Below are positions 49,303-61,387 of a stretch of 64,000 nucleotides of DNA, in pieces; position 1 is the first letter of the stretch; every line of letters begins with the position of its first letter. Location: positions 600,501 to 664,500 of the forward strand of contig JAQQWL010000006.1 in NCBI GenBank assembly GCA_038363925.1, read 5' to 3'. The notes under the pieces were generated by a model that ran no database searches, was not told the origin of the DNA, and saw only the letters and a list, made by a program, of their open reading frames with translations. Made by a program: the position numbers and the translations under genes. This DNA is from Apiospora phragmitis. Lineage: Eukaryota; Ascomycota; Sordariomycetes; Amphisphaeriales; Apiosporaceae.

Positions 49303-50144
49303 GGGGAGTACCCTCCGCTTCTCTAATACACGTACTTGTGTGACCAGGAATCCTGTCTGTGATTCTAGCGGGCTTTCGGCTGTCGGGATGGGCCCACAAA
49401 GCCAGCAAACCATTCCCCACGTGCCTGCGTGCGGGCGCAGCATGTCTGCAGCATGGCCGTCCCTTTCTGGTCCCTAAAATCTGGAAATCTCCAACCCAGA
49501 AACCCAACTCAAAACCACACACCCTGGAATGAATTACCGGTTTCTTATACTGACCCATTGCCATGGTTTTCCTATTACACTGAAGGCCCGATATTGTGAT
49601 CATCCGCTTGAAGAGAACCGCTGGTCTACGTTGCGCATATTTACCCACCAACCCGTACGATATTGAGTTGTTGTTTCGGGGTCCAGACAGGGTTGCGTAC
49701 GCACTCTGCGCCGGCAAATTCCTTCGCTCTGCCGTTCACTGTATGTAGTGGTGTGGTGAGGTGGTGCACATGCCGCCACGCTGCCAAGCTAGGGGTCTAG
49801 GGGTCCTAATCATCAGGGTCTCACTAACGCGGCCCCGCTAAGCCGGACCTTTTCGCCTTTCCCCAGCGCATTCTCTACAGTTACAGCCAAAGGGTCAAGC
49901 CCCACTCCATGCATGTTTCCCCCTCCGACCTCGTGTTACAATCAAGGGTTGAAGTCTAGAACGCTTCGTCGCTCCGGAGTTACCTCCGTCTAGGTGGTCG
50001 CGTCCCCTCCAGGGTGAGAGATATAAGCCCTCCCAGCTGGCTGTGGGAGACCATCGTCGTCATGTCTTCCACATCTCTCGACTGTGCCGTGGGTTGGCTA
50101 GTGCTAGTACGATCGATACGAGAACAATTACTTCACCACCGACA
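49303..50144. other. Intergenic, presumed promoter of the split transcription factor gene
   Basis: Normal GC content. A long minus-strand frame (49217-49717) runs from here into the terminal repeat of element I and is not credible as a gene. Confidence 0.45.
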
Positions 50145-51801
50145 ATGTCTTCTCGAAAACAAGACATGAAGCAGGGGGCCGCCCAATCGGCAAAGCCCAC
50201 TGCGGACGGCTCGGAAGAGGCTGTTCAGCTCGCCCTTCAGGAGTTGCGCAGCATGGGCCAGCGCTTTCGCACAGCGTCCAAAGAACAGCAGGTTCTGATA
50301 CAGGCCACACATGTACAGTGGGCTTCCATGGTACGCACACCATTGCATTGAAATGGGCTCGTTCCCATTTACTGCTACCTTCACGTCTTACTGACTACGC
50401 TGATGCCGTCAAGACCGATGCACCCACGCCGGCGCCATACTCAAACGTCGGGCATACCTACTTTGCTAGGCAAGAATCAGTTCAGTCAAGTGTGAGCGGG
50501 CTCGAGTCTCATGTTAGCACGCTTGGGATTGACCCCCCCAGAGGATTTCATGAGCTGACCGGTATAAGTGATGTTCGGGAAGTACTGAACGGTCAATGCA
50601 CGGAGTCGGTGGCGTCAATAATCACCTCAACGTCCACTTTTACGCCCCTTGCTGCCGGCTCGCCATCCATACTGCCTTGGCCGGACTCGGATACCCTCCA
50701 AAGGGAATCGCGAGCTTTTTCAGTTGCAGCGGCAAGCTCTTCCACATCTTTACCGAAGAGCAGATTGCCTATTACCAAAAGGCGCGACGCTCTGGGCTGG
50801 GTGAGCAGTCCAAGAACTACGCGACGTGCTTCATTTCTGCAGTAGCGGCGGTGGGCCTGCAATATCTACCGGATGGTGTGGACATGTCGGCAGAGCAGTC
50901 TCTGTATGCCGTCGCTCGACACTACTATGACTTCCTTTTGGAGTTTAACCCCTTGGAAGCGATGAAGGTTTGCGCCCTATTCGTGCTGTACAACATCTTT
51001 GCCAGATCCACGGTAGCTCTGGCCTATATCGGTTAGTGCTCGTCATCGGCTGCTTGCCAGGAACTCTCTAACACGGCTACAGAGGTTGGCTTGAGCCTAT
51101 GCCACCAGTTTGGTATTGACAAGCCCGCGAGCTCGTGTCGAGGAGAACAGGAGCAATGGTGTGAATACCGACGAATATGGCGGACGCTTCTTTTCTTCTC
51201 CCGGTACGTTCACAACGGCAAACATGTATCATTCGAGCTAACATATTTTCAGTTAGCTTGCTTCTTCACTCGGCTATGTATCAGGGGACGACACCCTAGT
51301 TCCCGCCATACCGGTAAATATACTCAATCCCATCCCCATTCTGTACTATTGACTCGATGCTAACAAGCTGTAAGCTGTCAGAGTTTGAACTGGGGAATCC
51401 ATTGCATATCACTCAAGGTCAGTCGGCATATCTCCCACCCAACCATTGAGCCATCTAACAACCCTTGCAGTGGCCCAGAATGAATTGGTCAAGATCTCCT
51501 TATTGAAACTACGAATCATTCGCATGCAGGGATGCCTTCGGCGAACATTCTGTACTGTCAGTAGCCTCTACACGGTCTGACTTGAATTCCTGGTACAGCA
51601 ATCTGCCGCAAATAATGTCTCTCTCCAGACTTTCTCAGGATACCTTACCTAAGTATGCCCGGATGATGATATACAATTTACACCTCCTCTATCTATGTGC
51701 TATTATGCTACTATATCGACGTGTAGCATCTCACATTGTCCGTCTCAGTCGCGACGCGCAGTCCACTTCTCTTCAGCAGCAACAGGAGGGACTGTTAACG
51801 T
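50145..51801 (+). pseudogene. Fungal-specific transcription factor, 5' part, interrupted by element II
   Basis: The ATG at 50145 gives MSSRKQDMKQGAAQSAKPTA. Introns: 50331-50413, 51032-51082, and further ones near 51207-51250, 51318-51383 and 51419-51470. The middle-homology region is clear: FFSCSGKLFHIFTEEQIAYY, MKVCALFVLYNIFARSTVAL, EVGLSLCHQFGIDKP, YRRIWRTLLFFS, LGYVSGDDTLVPAIP, NELVKISLLKLRIIRMQ, SWYSNLPQIMSLSRL. The frame shifts somewhere in 50590-50690 and again near 51575-51580. No Zn2Cys6 DNA-binding motif is visible upstream. The coding sequence is cut at about 51801 after QQQQEGLL and resumes at 60583. Product truncated; regulatory target unknown. Confidence 0.8.
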
Positions 51802-51842
51802 ATAAGCTAAAGCACCCCTCCACGGACCACCCCTTCGCGGAC
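51802..51842 (+). repeat. Element II left terminal inverted repeat
   Basis: ATAAGCTAAAGCACCCC at the outer end, CACCCCTTCGCGGAC at the inner end; pairs with 60542-60582 in reverse complement. Confidence 0.9.
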
Positions 51843-52340
51843 TAGAAAACCCACTAAACACACCCTTTTAATTCAAGTCATTTCTATAGCTAAAATTAGT
51901 TAGGATATGCTATTTTCTAGTATTTCTAATAATAATATAGTCCTCTGTTTTCGTTTTATCGTCTTCTATTCCCTCTGTATCGTTCTGCGGCGTGCTTAGC
52001 ACTTTAACGTCGGTGGATTCGTCCTTAAATACGACCCTACCTCTTAGCCTCCGTTTAGCTCATAGTATATTAGCTATACGAATAAATCGCTATCCCGGTG
52101 CGATTCTTACCTTTTAATATATTTTAGTAGTTTTCTTATTAACTTTAGCTTAAAAATAATTAATTTAAGCTTCGAGGCTCGCGATTCTATTAATTTATTT
52201 ATTAAAGGCCTTACTAGCTTTATAAATAAAGAGTTTTTAAGAAAAGAGATTAAAATTAAGGTTTATAGCGGCTAGTTTTCGACTATTATTTCTTAATGCT
52301 TAACTATTAAAAGGTGTTTAATAGGTATTAGGGTTAATTC

Positions 52341-52520
52341 GGTAATTATAATAGGATAGAGGAAACATCGTACGTCTTATAACTCCCGGGCCCTTTTTTT
52401 TTAATTTCTTTATAATATCCTATATTCTCGTAAAGAATATATACGAGATAAGTATTAACTTTATTCTATTACACCTATATATTATTAATACTTAAAGATC
52501 GATATATTTTTATAATTTTA
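52341..52520 (+). repeat. Gypsy element left LTR
   Basis: Direct repeat with 59025-59200: shared aattataatag, ctcccgggccctt, taatatcctatatt and aggatcgata-type landmarks. Terminal bases are approximate. Confidence 0.7.
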
Positions 52521-54539
52521 ACGTTTTTATAACATAACTTACTTATTAATAATATCGATTTCGAAAAAAAAAGGGAGAACTTTTATAACCCCTAATCCTC
52601 TAAATACGACCGTTAAAGATAGCGAAAACGAAGGACTAACGAATCCCCCTCTTAAAGAGAGAAAAGAAAAGGAGGTAAGAGCAGCTACGGATATTATTAG
52701 CAATCCCTTATTCACTATCGGGCCCGACGCTCCCCCCGACGTACCCTTAAAAGTACGCCTTCGAAAAGAGCTCGACTAATTAAGGCTTAAACGGTCGTCG
52801 TTTAAAAAACGCCTTAAAAAAGTTAAAAAATAAGCTTCTTAATAAAAAGATAGGGACGTAAAAAACCTTTTATCCTTTTCGAACCTATCGGGCGGCGAGG
52901 CCGATACCCCCTTAAAATCGGAGAGGTATAGCCTAAACCTTACTAATAATTTATCCTTAAGTAGCGATACTAACGGAACCTTATTGGTTAATAATCTCGA
53001 TCTAAACCTTAATAAATTAATTAAGTTTTAATATAATTAATTTAATTTAATTTTTATTAAAATATAATAAAAAAGCTAGGTTAAAAAGTTACGAATAATT
53101 TATAAAACTATTTTAAAATATTATCGTAACGCCCACGTTAAAATTTTATACGTATATAATTAAATAATTTAAGAAATAAAATAATAATTTCGTTTAAAAA
53201 AATAATACGCCTTTAAATATAAATCGAAATAATTAAAATATTATTAAATAACTTTTTTAAAATAAATACGGGCGGTTATCTAAAGCTTTATTAATAAAGC
53301 TGTTATAATTAATTTTTAATTAAAAGAGCCGTATTAACTTCTAAACTAGGATCCGCGGTAGTTTTATAAGTATTTAACCTTTTTAAAAAGCTAAGTCCGC
53401 CTATACTCTAACCGGGAACGTATATATTATTTCTTTAATAAGCTCTTTTAACCTTTATATTATAATATTATAAGTTATTATAATAATATTCCGAAACGAC
53501 GGAATAATATAATCGATTTAATAAATAGAAAGTAAAAGATTTTATTAAAATCAATAAAAAAAAGGAACACAAAAAGCCGAATAATAATAACGCCCGCTAA
53601 GGGCTCGCGAAGCTACGCTAGTTCGGATAATCCGGAGCCCAGGGATTTTAAGCGTAAGAGGTAAGGCCCGCCGAATTATAAAAAGAAATAGGACGTATTT
53701 ACCTTACCGTTTTATTTTAAAAACGCGTAAACCGGACCGGCACGGAACGGTACCGCGGGTTACTCGAATTTAAACTATATTACTTATTATTAATATAATA
53801 AAAAAGGATATTATATTAATAAATATTTTATTAAAAATTAGGTATTAATATAATAAATTTTAAAAAACGGGAAAAGGTTTTAAATAAAGGTATACCTTTT
53901 TCGAGTAAAGATCCTTTTATAAAAGTATTTAAAACTTTACGAGTCCTTATTATAATTATTATTTTTTTATTACGTATAGTATTAATTTCTATTTATTTTA
54001 ATTTAAATACGTATTTTAATATAAATATAATTAATTATATTTTCGCTTTATAAATTAAATTATTTTAAACTTTTTTATAAATAATATTTATTAATTTTAT
54101 TAATAATTTATATATCTTTATTTACGGCGTTTATTAAATAAAATTTAATCTTATTAATTTTTAAAAGGTTATAAAATAAATCCGACGCTTTTACGTTATT
54201 ATCGACCGGGATTTTCGTTATAAAAATACCCCGGTCTTATTATTTTATAGAGTTATATAAAAGCTAAAACTAGTTATCGATACGGAAAAAACCGTTAATA
54301 GTTTTTTATTAACGTAATTAAAGTTTAATTTATAAACCCTCGCCTTTTTTATTACGCCTATAAAGATAATACTTTTTATTATATTATTATATCTCCGCGA
54401 AAAACGGTATAAAAGGAGGGAGAAACGCCTAGAGAAAAGGCCTTACCCTTTATCCCTAGCTATATCTAATACCTAACTGCCTTCTTCGAAACTAAAAAAT
54501 ATAATATCCTCCCGTCGGACCGAGCAGCTAGCTATACTA

Positions 54540-55560
54540 TCGATCTCGAACCCAGGACGGAGCCCCCTTACCGACCTATCTACCCCTTATCGTATTCCGA
54601 ACTTTAGGTATTACGAGAATAATTAAATAAAATAAAGAAAGGGGGGAAGATTTAAAAATTATAAAGTCTAATAGGGGCCCCTATTTTTTTCGTTTTAAAA
54701 AAAGATAGAACCCTACGCCTTTATATTAATTATAAAGGATTAAATAGCGTTATTATTAAAAACCGGTATATTTTACCTTTTATTTCGGAATTATTAAATA
54801 AAGTCTCTTAATTTATAATCTTTTTTAAAATCGACCTTAAGGATACGTATTACCGTATCCGTATTAAGCGTGGGAACGAGTGGAAAACGGCGTTTCGGAC
54901 CCGATATAGCTATTTCGAGTTTTTAATAATAATAATAAGCTTTATTAATACCCCGGTTATTTTTTAATATTATATTTTATAATATTTAAAAAACTTAATA
55001 AATATTTATTATATAATATATATCGATAATATTTTAATTTATTTTTTAAATAAAAAAACTTATATAAAATATTTATAATAAATAATTAAAAAGCTTTTAA
55101 AAATTAATTTATATATAAAACTATTTAAATATTAATTCTTTTAAAAGTTTTTAAAATTTTTAAAGTATTATATCTTTATAAAGGGGGTATTTATAAATCT
55201 TTTAAAAATCGATATAATTAAGGATTAATTAGCGTTAACGTTCGTTTATAACTTTTAAATCTTTTTAAGGTTTTATAACTTCTACCGTCGCTTTATAAAA
55301 GGGTATTCCGGGATCGTTACCCTATTAATAAGGTTATTTAAGGGCAGCGAAACCGGATAAAAGGCAGGAGCGTTCTATTTGGATGGCCCTGTTAAAGCAG
55401 CTTTTATACTCTTAAAGTAAGCCTTTTAAACGGCGCCGCTTTTAACCTATTTCGATCCCGAGAAGCTGGTGCGGCTAGAAATAAACGCCTTTAAGTTCGT
55501 AATAGCTGGAACCCTTTTTTAAAAGGGTGCCGGAGGTTATTAGTACCCGGTCTCTTTTTA
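54540..55560 (+). pseudogene. Gypsy reverse transcriptase / RNase H relic
   Basis: Reads PPYRPIYPLS at about 54565, then the [13 protein letters not shown] block near 54725-54750 and a K-x-D-L-K-D-x-Y-Y-R-I-R-I-like block near 54830-54870. FYNFYRRFIKGYSGI lies at about 55275-55315, followed by LIRLFKGSETG. The spacing matches a complete RT plus start of RNase H. In-frame stops sit where Trp or Gln is expected, as C-to-T/G-to-A decay would give. Confidence 0.72.
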
Positions 55561-56399
55561 TTTTAAAAAGTTTTCCGGGGCGGAGCTTAATTATAATATA
55601 TTAAATTAAGAGATACTCGCGATAATATTATATTTTAAGTATTAGAGGTATTATTTAAAAAAAGTAAAGTATATTATCGAAATATTTTTAAATTATTAAA
55701 ACTTATAAAACTTTATAAAAATTAATAAATTAAATAATTACTAAATACGTTAATATATATATTTAATTCTTTTCGATTTTATAATTATTTATTAACCGGG
55801 TAAAAATAACTTTATTAATAACCTATTAAAACGGCTAGATTATATTACCGATACGGGTAATAATTTAATACTATTATTTACTTTAAAAAGAAAGTTAATA
55901 ATAAATATTAGTTTTTTAAAAAGTAAGCCTCGCGTACTAGCCTAAATAATATACGGGGTAAGATTAATACCCGAACGTATTATTTTAACTTAAGCGATAA
56001 CCCGTCGAAAAGCGAGAGATTCGGTATAACAAGAAGACCCGCTATCGTTAAAAGTTAGTCCCGACTTAAAAACCCTTATTAATTAAGCTTAAAAAAAGAA
56101 CGAAGCTTATTAACAAAAGCGGAAAAGCCTAGGGGCCGAGGCGGACTCGAAATATTAATAAGCGATAGCAATAAGTAAATTATTATATTTTAATAAAAGA
56201 GTATACATTCTTAAATAAGCGTCGCTTCGAATATAGTTATTATAAATATATTATAATAACCTTTTTAGCGGCTATTTCGAGCGCGATCGTATAATAAAAC
56301 TCTTCGAAAAAAAGTTTTATTAGCCCGATTTATAAAAGGACGTAGCTATATATATAAAGGCTTACGTCATATATCTCGGCTTTAAGGCGAAACATTACC

Positions 56400-57445
56400 G
56401 TTCGTACGGTAAACTTACCTCGTTACCTTAGCTTAGCCGTTTAAGAGAAAAGTATAGTATAGATTTTATTATAAGCCTACTTAACTCTTTTTATAAATAA
56501 TAATTCGTCGATATTATTCTCATAATAATAAAACGATATAATAAGTTATTTTTTTTCTTCTTTATATTAAAAATAATTAATACCGCTAAGCTAATATAAT
56601 TATTTTATAAGAAAATCGAGTATTAATTTAATAGCTTAAAAAGGCTTTTTTCGAATAGGGGCTCGATTTTTATTAATAATTTCTAATTATAATTTTATTT
56701 CGAAAATAAAATAAAACTAAAGTATTCGATAATATTTTATTTATAAATAAATAACTAAATTAAAAACATAAATTAAGTTTTTAAAATATATTTAAAGTAT
56801 TACGTAACGGAACATTTTAAATTATAACCGAATTTATTATATATAATATTTTACGTTATTAATTTTTTAATAAATTTAATAATAAAGCTATCATTATTCG
56901 AAGCTACGTATAATTCTTAGCCGGATTTTCGTATATTTATTAAAAACGACTCTCTCGCGGGAGGGGTATTAATAACTAAAAATAGGCTATTAAAACTATA
57001 AAACTTATAAATAGAAATAAGAGAACGTTAAAAAAAAATCCTAAGCGAAATATTATAATTTTTATTATAAACTAATTATTTTTAAAGTCGGATAAATAAT
57101 AAGGCTTTTTATTAAGAACTTAAAGGTCTAAAATAAAAAATTAGCCCTAAAGTTCGTCGGTCCGTTCCGAGTTCTCGAGCATATCGGGACGTTAACGTAC
57201 TGGCTGGCCTTACCGGAGAAGTACTCCCGCCTTTATAATATATTCCCTATCTATTTATTAGAGTTATAGAAGGTAATATCTTCTAATACCTTACCGATAC
57301 CGGAGCTAAAGGATAACGAGGAGTAAGAAATAAAAGAGGTTAGGGAAAAGATATATTAAGAAGGGCGATAATATTACTTAATAAAATAAAAGGGTTAGCC
57401 CGCCGAATATAATTAATAAGAACCGGCCGAGAATTTAATAAACGT
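56400..57445 (+). pseudogene. Gypsy integrase and chromodomain relic
   Basis: The integrase core begins with S-I-D-F-I-I-S-L-L near 56460 (family S-x-D-F-I-x-G-L-P). KFVGPFRVLEHIGTLTYWLALPEKY-type sequence at about 57160-57225 is the integrase C-terminal module. At about 57370-57440 the frame reads Y-Y-L-I-K-stop-K-G-stop-P-A-E-Y-N, which is the chromodomain Y-L-V-K-W-x-G-W-P-x-x-x-N with both Trp codons turned to stops. Confidence 0.75.
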
Positions 57446-57660
57446 TTTTACGAAAGTAGCTTAATACGAGAAAAAAAACTAGGTTATATTACTAGTTATA
57501 AAATAGAGAGGTAAGTCTTATAAATTATTATTATAAAAGTAGAACTGGCCCCGAAACCCTTATTATTTATTTATTTAATTAATTTAAAAAAAGGCCGAAG
57601 CTAAATTTTAATAAGATTCGAATTTATTTATTTAAATAATAAAACTAAAAAATCTACGCC

Positions 57661-58671
57661 TTATTAATCGGCCACGGGGTTCGTATTACGCCGAGGAATT
57701 TATTTCACTACGAAAAAAAAATTAGAACGAAAACCTAACGGTATAATTATTTAAAACGTTAAGCTTAAAAGGTTTAACTCGTTTTTAAAATAAATAGCTT
57801 AGTTTTTAACAATATCCTTATAAAAGGAGGCGAAAAGTATAAAAGCTCGCTTTTTAATAAAATTAAAGGCTATATTTTAAATAGTAAAGCCGCGGTTATA
57901 ACGAAAGAGGCGTAATAAAACTATAGTTTTAAAAGCGTTAATTTTTTTTATAATTTAATAAAATATTAACGGAATAAGCCCGTAATTAACGAGTATAAAA
58001 TATTTACGATATTAATATTAAAAGGGGCGAAACGTTTATATAAGGCGTTTTTTCGCGAGGCGTACTCTTAGCGGTAAATAATTAGGCTTATTTATTCGTA
58101 ATATCACCGTTAATAAAACGGGGTCGGGACTTAAAAGCTTGCCGTAAAAATCCTATTATTTTAATAAACTTTTTCGAGCCGGAAATTCCGAACTCGGCTT
58201 TATAACCCTTTATTACGCGGTAAAAAAAGATAATAAGACGGTATAAAATATTGCTCGCATAGCGGCGGAGCTCGATAAGAAAAATAAAAGTATCGTTATT
58301 ATTAACCTTTTAAAAATATTTTATTAAATTCGAAAATACGATAATAACGACTTAAAAGTTTTTAATTAACGCGTTAAGAATTTATTAAAAGAGTTTAATT
58401 AAAACGCCTCGAAAACGAATTAATACAACGAACTTATAACCTTATAAGTTTTATTATTATTATAATAGTTTATTTTAAAGTTAGATTAGTCGTAAGCTAA
58501 GGATTGGGGGTTAATAAAAAAGTAATTAAACTCGGGGCGCTCGTTAATAAAGGGTTTATAAGCGGAAGTTTACGATAAAACGTAAGGATAATAAGATAAA
58601 TCGGGCGCGATAGGTAAAGTGCCGCCGTCGTAGCTATTAAATAGCTGGGTACGTTGGAGAGCGGCGGCCAT
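57661..58671 (-). pseudogene. Possible antisense reading frame between chromodomain and right LTR
   Basis: From ATG at 58671 on the minus strand one phase stays protein-like for over 330 codons. The first 60 codons (MAAALQRTQLFNSYDGG..) contain one stop; later stops are TAA or TAG only. Stop density overall (about 6%) is only a little below chance for this composition, so the case rests mainly on the first 180 bases. No family recognised. Confidence 0.22.
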
Positions 58672-59024
58672 TATGATGTAAGAAAGGAGATTCGCGATAG
58701 TTTTTATTTAGAAGCGTGTAAGTAAACGACGAGATCGTAGTGCGAAATAACGGATTATTATTAATCGAAGCGGAAAGAGTTAATTAAATCTTGAAATAAC
58801 CTTATCCTAAAGTTACGAGGGGCTTATTGCGATTATTTATATATTTACTTAAAGATATTTATTAACGTGTTAATAATATAGTACGTAATCCCTTTATTTT
58901 TATTTACTCCATACCTTTATTACCCTTTATTAAGGTACCTCGCGAGAATTACGAAATATATTCGTTTTTATTACTTAAAGATCTTACGCTAGAGATATAG
59001 CAAGGATTACTAAATAAAAAAGGG

Positions 59025-59200
59025 GATAATTATAATAGAATAGAAGAAGTATCCGTGTATCCTATAGCTCCCGGGCCCTTCTCTTTCTAGTTTCCTTATA
59101 ATATCCTATATTCCCGTAAAGAATATATATAAAACAAGCGTTAGCTTTATTCTATCACACTTGCATATTACTAATACCTAAGGATCGATACACTTTTATA
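59025..59200 (+). repeat. Gypsy element right LTR
   Basis: Partner of 52341-52520, about 6.68 kb away in the same orientation; slightly less AT-converted than the left copy. Confidence 0.7.
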
Positions 59201-60541
59201 GTAACGAAATCGAGCGTCGATTCTTTATTAATTATAAAAGGTAGCTTTAAATATAGTTAAGCAATACCTTTATCCTTTAAGATAATATATTTCGATAATA
59301 AAGGTTTTAATCAATCTCGCGGATAAATCCTAGCTATTTTTTAAGCATTTTAAATCGTTAAAAGAGTTAAAATATTAATTTTAACCTAGTAGTATACTTT
59401 TAATATATTTAATTTAATAGGCTTAAGTTTAAAGACCGTGTTTAAATATATTTTTAAAAAGATCCTTAACCTTTTCTTTAATAGCTTAAAACCCGTTATA
59501 TTAAAAACTTATATAATATAATTATAATATAACTTATAAAAAACAAGTTATATTTTATTAATAAAATAAAGTTATAAAAATTTTTCGTTTATATATAAAT
59601 TAAAACGACGTATTTATTACCGTGGCGAGACCGAATATAAGGAATAAAAATACTCTAAATCTAATCTAATATTATAAGATTATTAGTTTACTTTTTAAGC
59701 GATGCTTTAAACCGCTAGTTATCTTAAAGATGGCCGTTTTAGTCTAAAAACTACTAGCTTTAAACGTCGGCCCCTTTAAAAATAACTAGCGGCGGGAGGG
59801 CTACCCTATTACAGCTTATATACTTTAGGGTAGTAATTTATTCCCTTTTTCGACGTCTTTTTTAAAAGCTAGATGGCTAGTAGTTTCGGCAACCACCTAG
59901 TAGTTACCGTTAACGCCTTAGCCGATACTTATTTTATTAATATTATAGAAGCGTTTAAAAGGGATATTAACCAGCTCCGGGGTATTAAATTTATCGAAAA
60001 AACGTTAATATTAATAATAATTACCTTATTAACGCGGCTATAATTGATCATTTTAGACCTAGTAGTTTTAACGGACTCGTTTTTAATTAAAAATCGGGTA
60101 TATTAATATTACCCTAGCGTATAGGACGCCCCGGAAGCGTTCAATATCCGTTGGGCTATATATCTGACCTTAACGAGCGTTGGCGCGAAGCCTAGTCTGG
60201 CTTAGCCGATGGCCTAATTCGCTAATTAGGTCTTTAGAAATGGTGACAATGCCTGCCGGTCCTTATTTAGCTCTTATCGCGTCGGTATACCGGCTAGGCG
60301 CCGGATGACGTACGATCGGTCGGCATCCTATCTACGGACGGCTTCGCGAACACCTAGTCCGAGCTTTACGTTACGTATCGCAGCCTACGCGCGTCTTTGA
60401 GTATTAAACGATGATATGGAGAGATGACTAGAAGAAGACGAATATAATAATAATAGTATATATGGTTGAGAGGTAAAGGTGGTGAGATAAATCCATATTA
60501 TTATCCAAGGGTCCAACGCGTTTGTAGCGCGAAACGCGGTG
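59201..60541. other. Interior of element II outside the nested retroelement
   Basis: AT-rich to about 60100, then near-normal GC content to the right terminal repeat. A minus-to-plus search gave only one long phase (59873-60400, +), with six stops in 175 codons, which is about what chance predicts. The matching left part is 51843-52340. Confidence 0.4.
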
Positions 60542-60582
60542 GTTCGTAAAGGGGTGGTCCGTGGAGGGGTGCCTTAGCTTAT
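60542..60582 (-). repeat. Element II right terminal inverted repeat
   Basis: Ends GGTGCCTTAGCTTAT. Differences from the left copy are all transitions. Confidence 0.9.
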
Positions 60583-61387
60583 CGTAAAAGGCCGTGACGC
60601 CGCGAGGCAATCCGCTAGTATTCTCAGCATGTTTTACGCCGAGAGAGCATTCTGCAAGAGATGTTGGCTCGTTATCCACCAAGCATACACCACTTGCCTA
60701 GTCCTCCTGTTCTCTGCTGTACAGAGCCACGTTGACGATGACCCGGACGCACAGCAAGTAGACCTCGAGATGGCCAGGCAATGTCTTGAGATACTGGAAT
60801 GGTGTGGCTCATTGGACTATGTTGCCCGCCAGTTTCATCGAACGCTGAGCACCTGCTACGATGCCCTGCTCACTGCAGGGATGCCGACGCCTACACAAGA
60901 AAACCCAAGAGGCGCTTCCCCATTCTACCCGGGTGCAACACTCCCTACGGTAGCCTCCCAGAACTCCGACTCGATAACCAAGTACTTCTCGATCCCGCCA
61001 TCAGGCGATTTCAACTTCCACCGCCACGCTTACAAACTACTCGACTTGCTTTGTAGGCCTTTTGTAGACTCCTCACCTCCCGTGTCGGATGAGAGAACCA
61101 ACGACCACGACCTACGAAACCAAGCTCCTTGGCATGACCCGAGCGTTTTCGAGTATTTCGCGCAGGGGCCGGAGAGGATGGAGTGGAACCCGGGCAGCAG
61201 AAAGCTGTTCCAGTGGGACTTGGCCAAGATCGGCATCCCGGCTACGCCGTCGCAGTGGCCGGACGTGTCGAGCGGAGGGGCGTTTCTGGTGTACGCGGCG
61301 GAGTCCGTGTCGTCTTCGAATCATTTTGTTGGGAGTATGCGGCCGAGCGGGTGGGAGACTATTCCGTCGCTCATGCGGCTGTGCTGA
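60583..61387 (+). pseudogene. Fungal-specific transcription factor, 3' part
   Basis: Continuation of the gene broken at 51801. The frame GTA AAA GGC CGT GAC from 60584 reads KGRDAARQSASILSMFYAER, then CWLVIHQAYTTCLVLLFSAV and ARQCLEILEWCGSLDYVARQ, the end of the middle-homology region. Stop TGA at 61385-61387. With the 5' part it covers the region without obvious loss at the insertion point. The 3' part has an internal ATG at 60629 but would lack the whole regulatory core if translated alone. Confidence 0.8.

Larger units (their letters stand above)
52341..59200 (+). mobile_element. RIP-degraded Ty3/gypsy retroelement with chromodomain, nested in element II
   Basis: Bounded by short direct repeats (about 180 bp) at 52341-52520 and 59025-59200, each containing ctcccgggccctt, an atatcctata.. 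block and cttaaggatcgata-like sequence. Internal order on the + strand is gag-like, zinc-knuckle-like, reverse transcriptase, RNase H, integrase, chromodomain, the chromovirus order. All frames are riddled with TAA/TAG. Confidence 0.75.
51802..60582. mobile_element. 8.8-kb TIR-bounded insertion in the transcription factor gene (element II)
   Basis: 41-bp inverted repeats at 51802-51842 and 60542-60582 (ATAAGCTAA[A/G]GCACCCC.. at each end) with four mismatches, all C/T or A/G. CGT flanks both sides (51799-51801 and 60583-60585), a possible 3-bp target duplicate. It contains a nested Ty3/gypsy element (52341-59200). Removing that leaves an outer element of about 1.9 kb. No transposase of its own could be read. 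Confidence 0.8.

Noticed and set aside
49217..49717. 166-codon minus-strand frame
   Set aside because: It runs into the element I terminal repeat and AT-rich DNA; composition is not coding-like.
59873..60400. 175-codon reading frame in element II as a decayed transposon gene
   Set aside because: Six stops in 175 codons is close to chance and no family motif is present.
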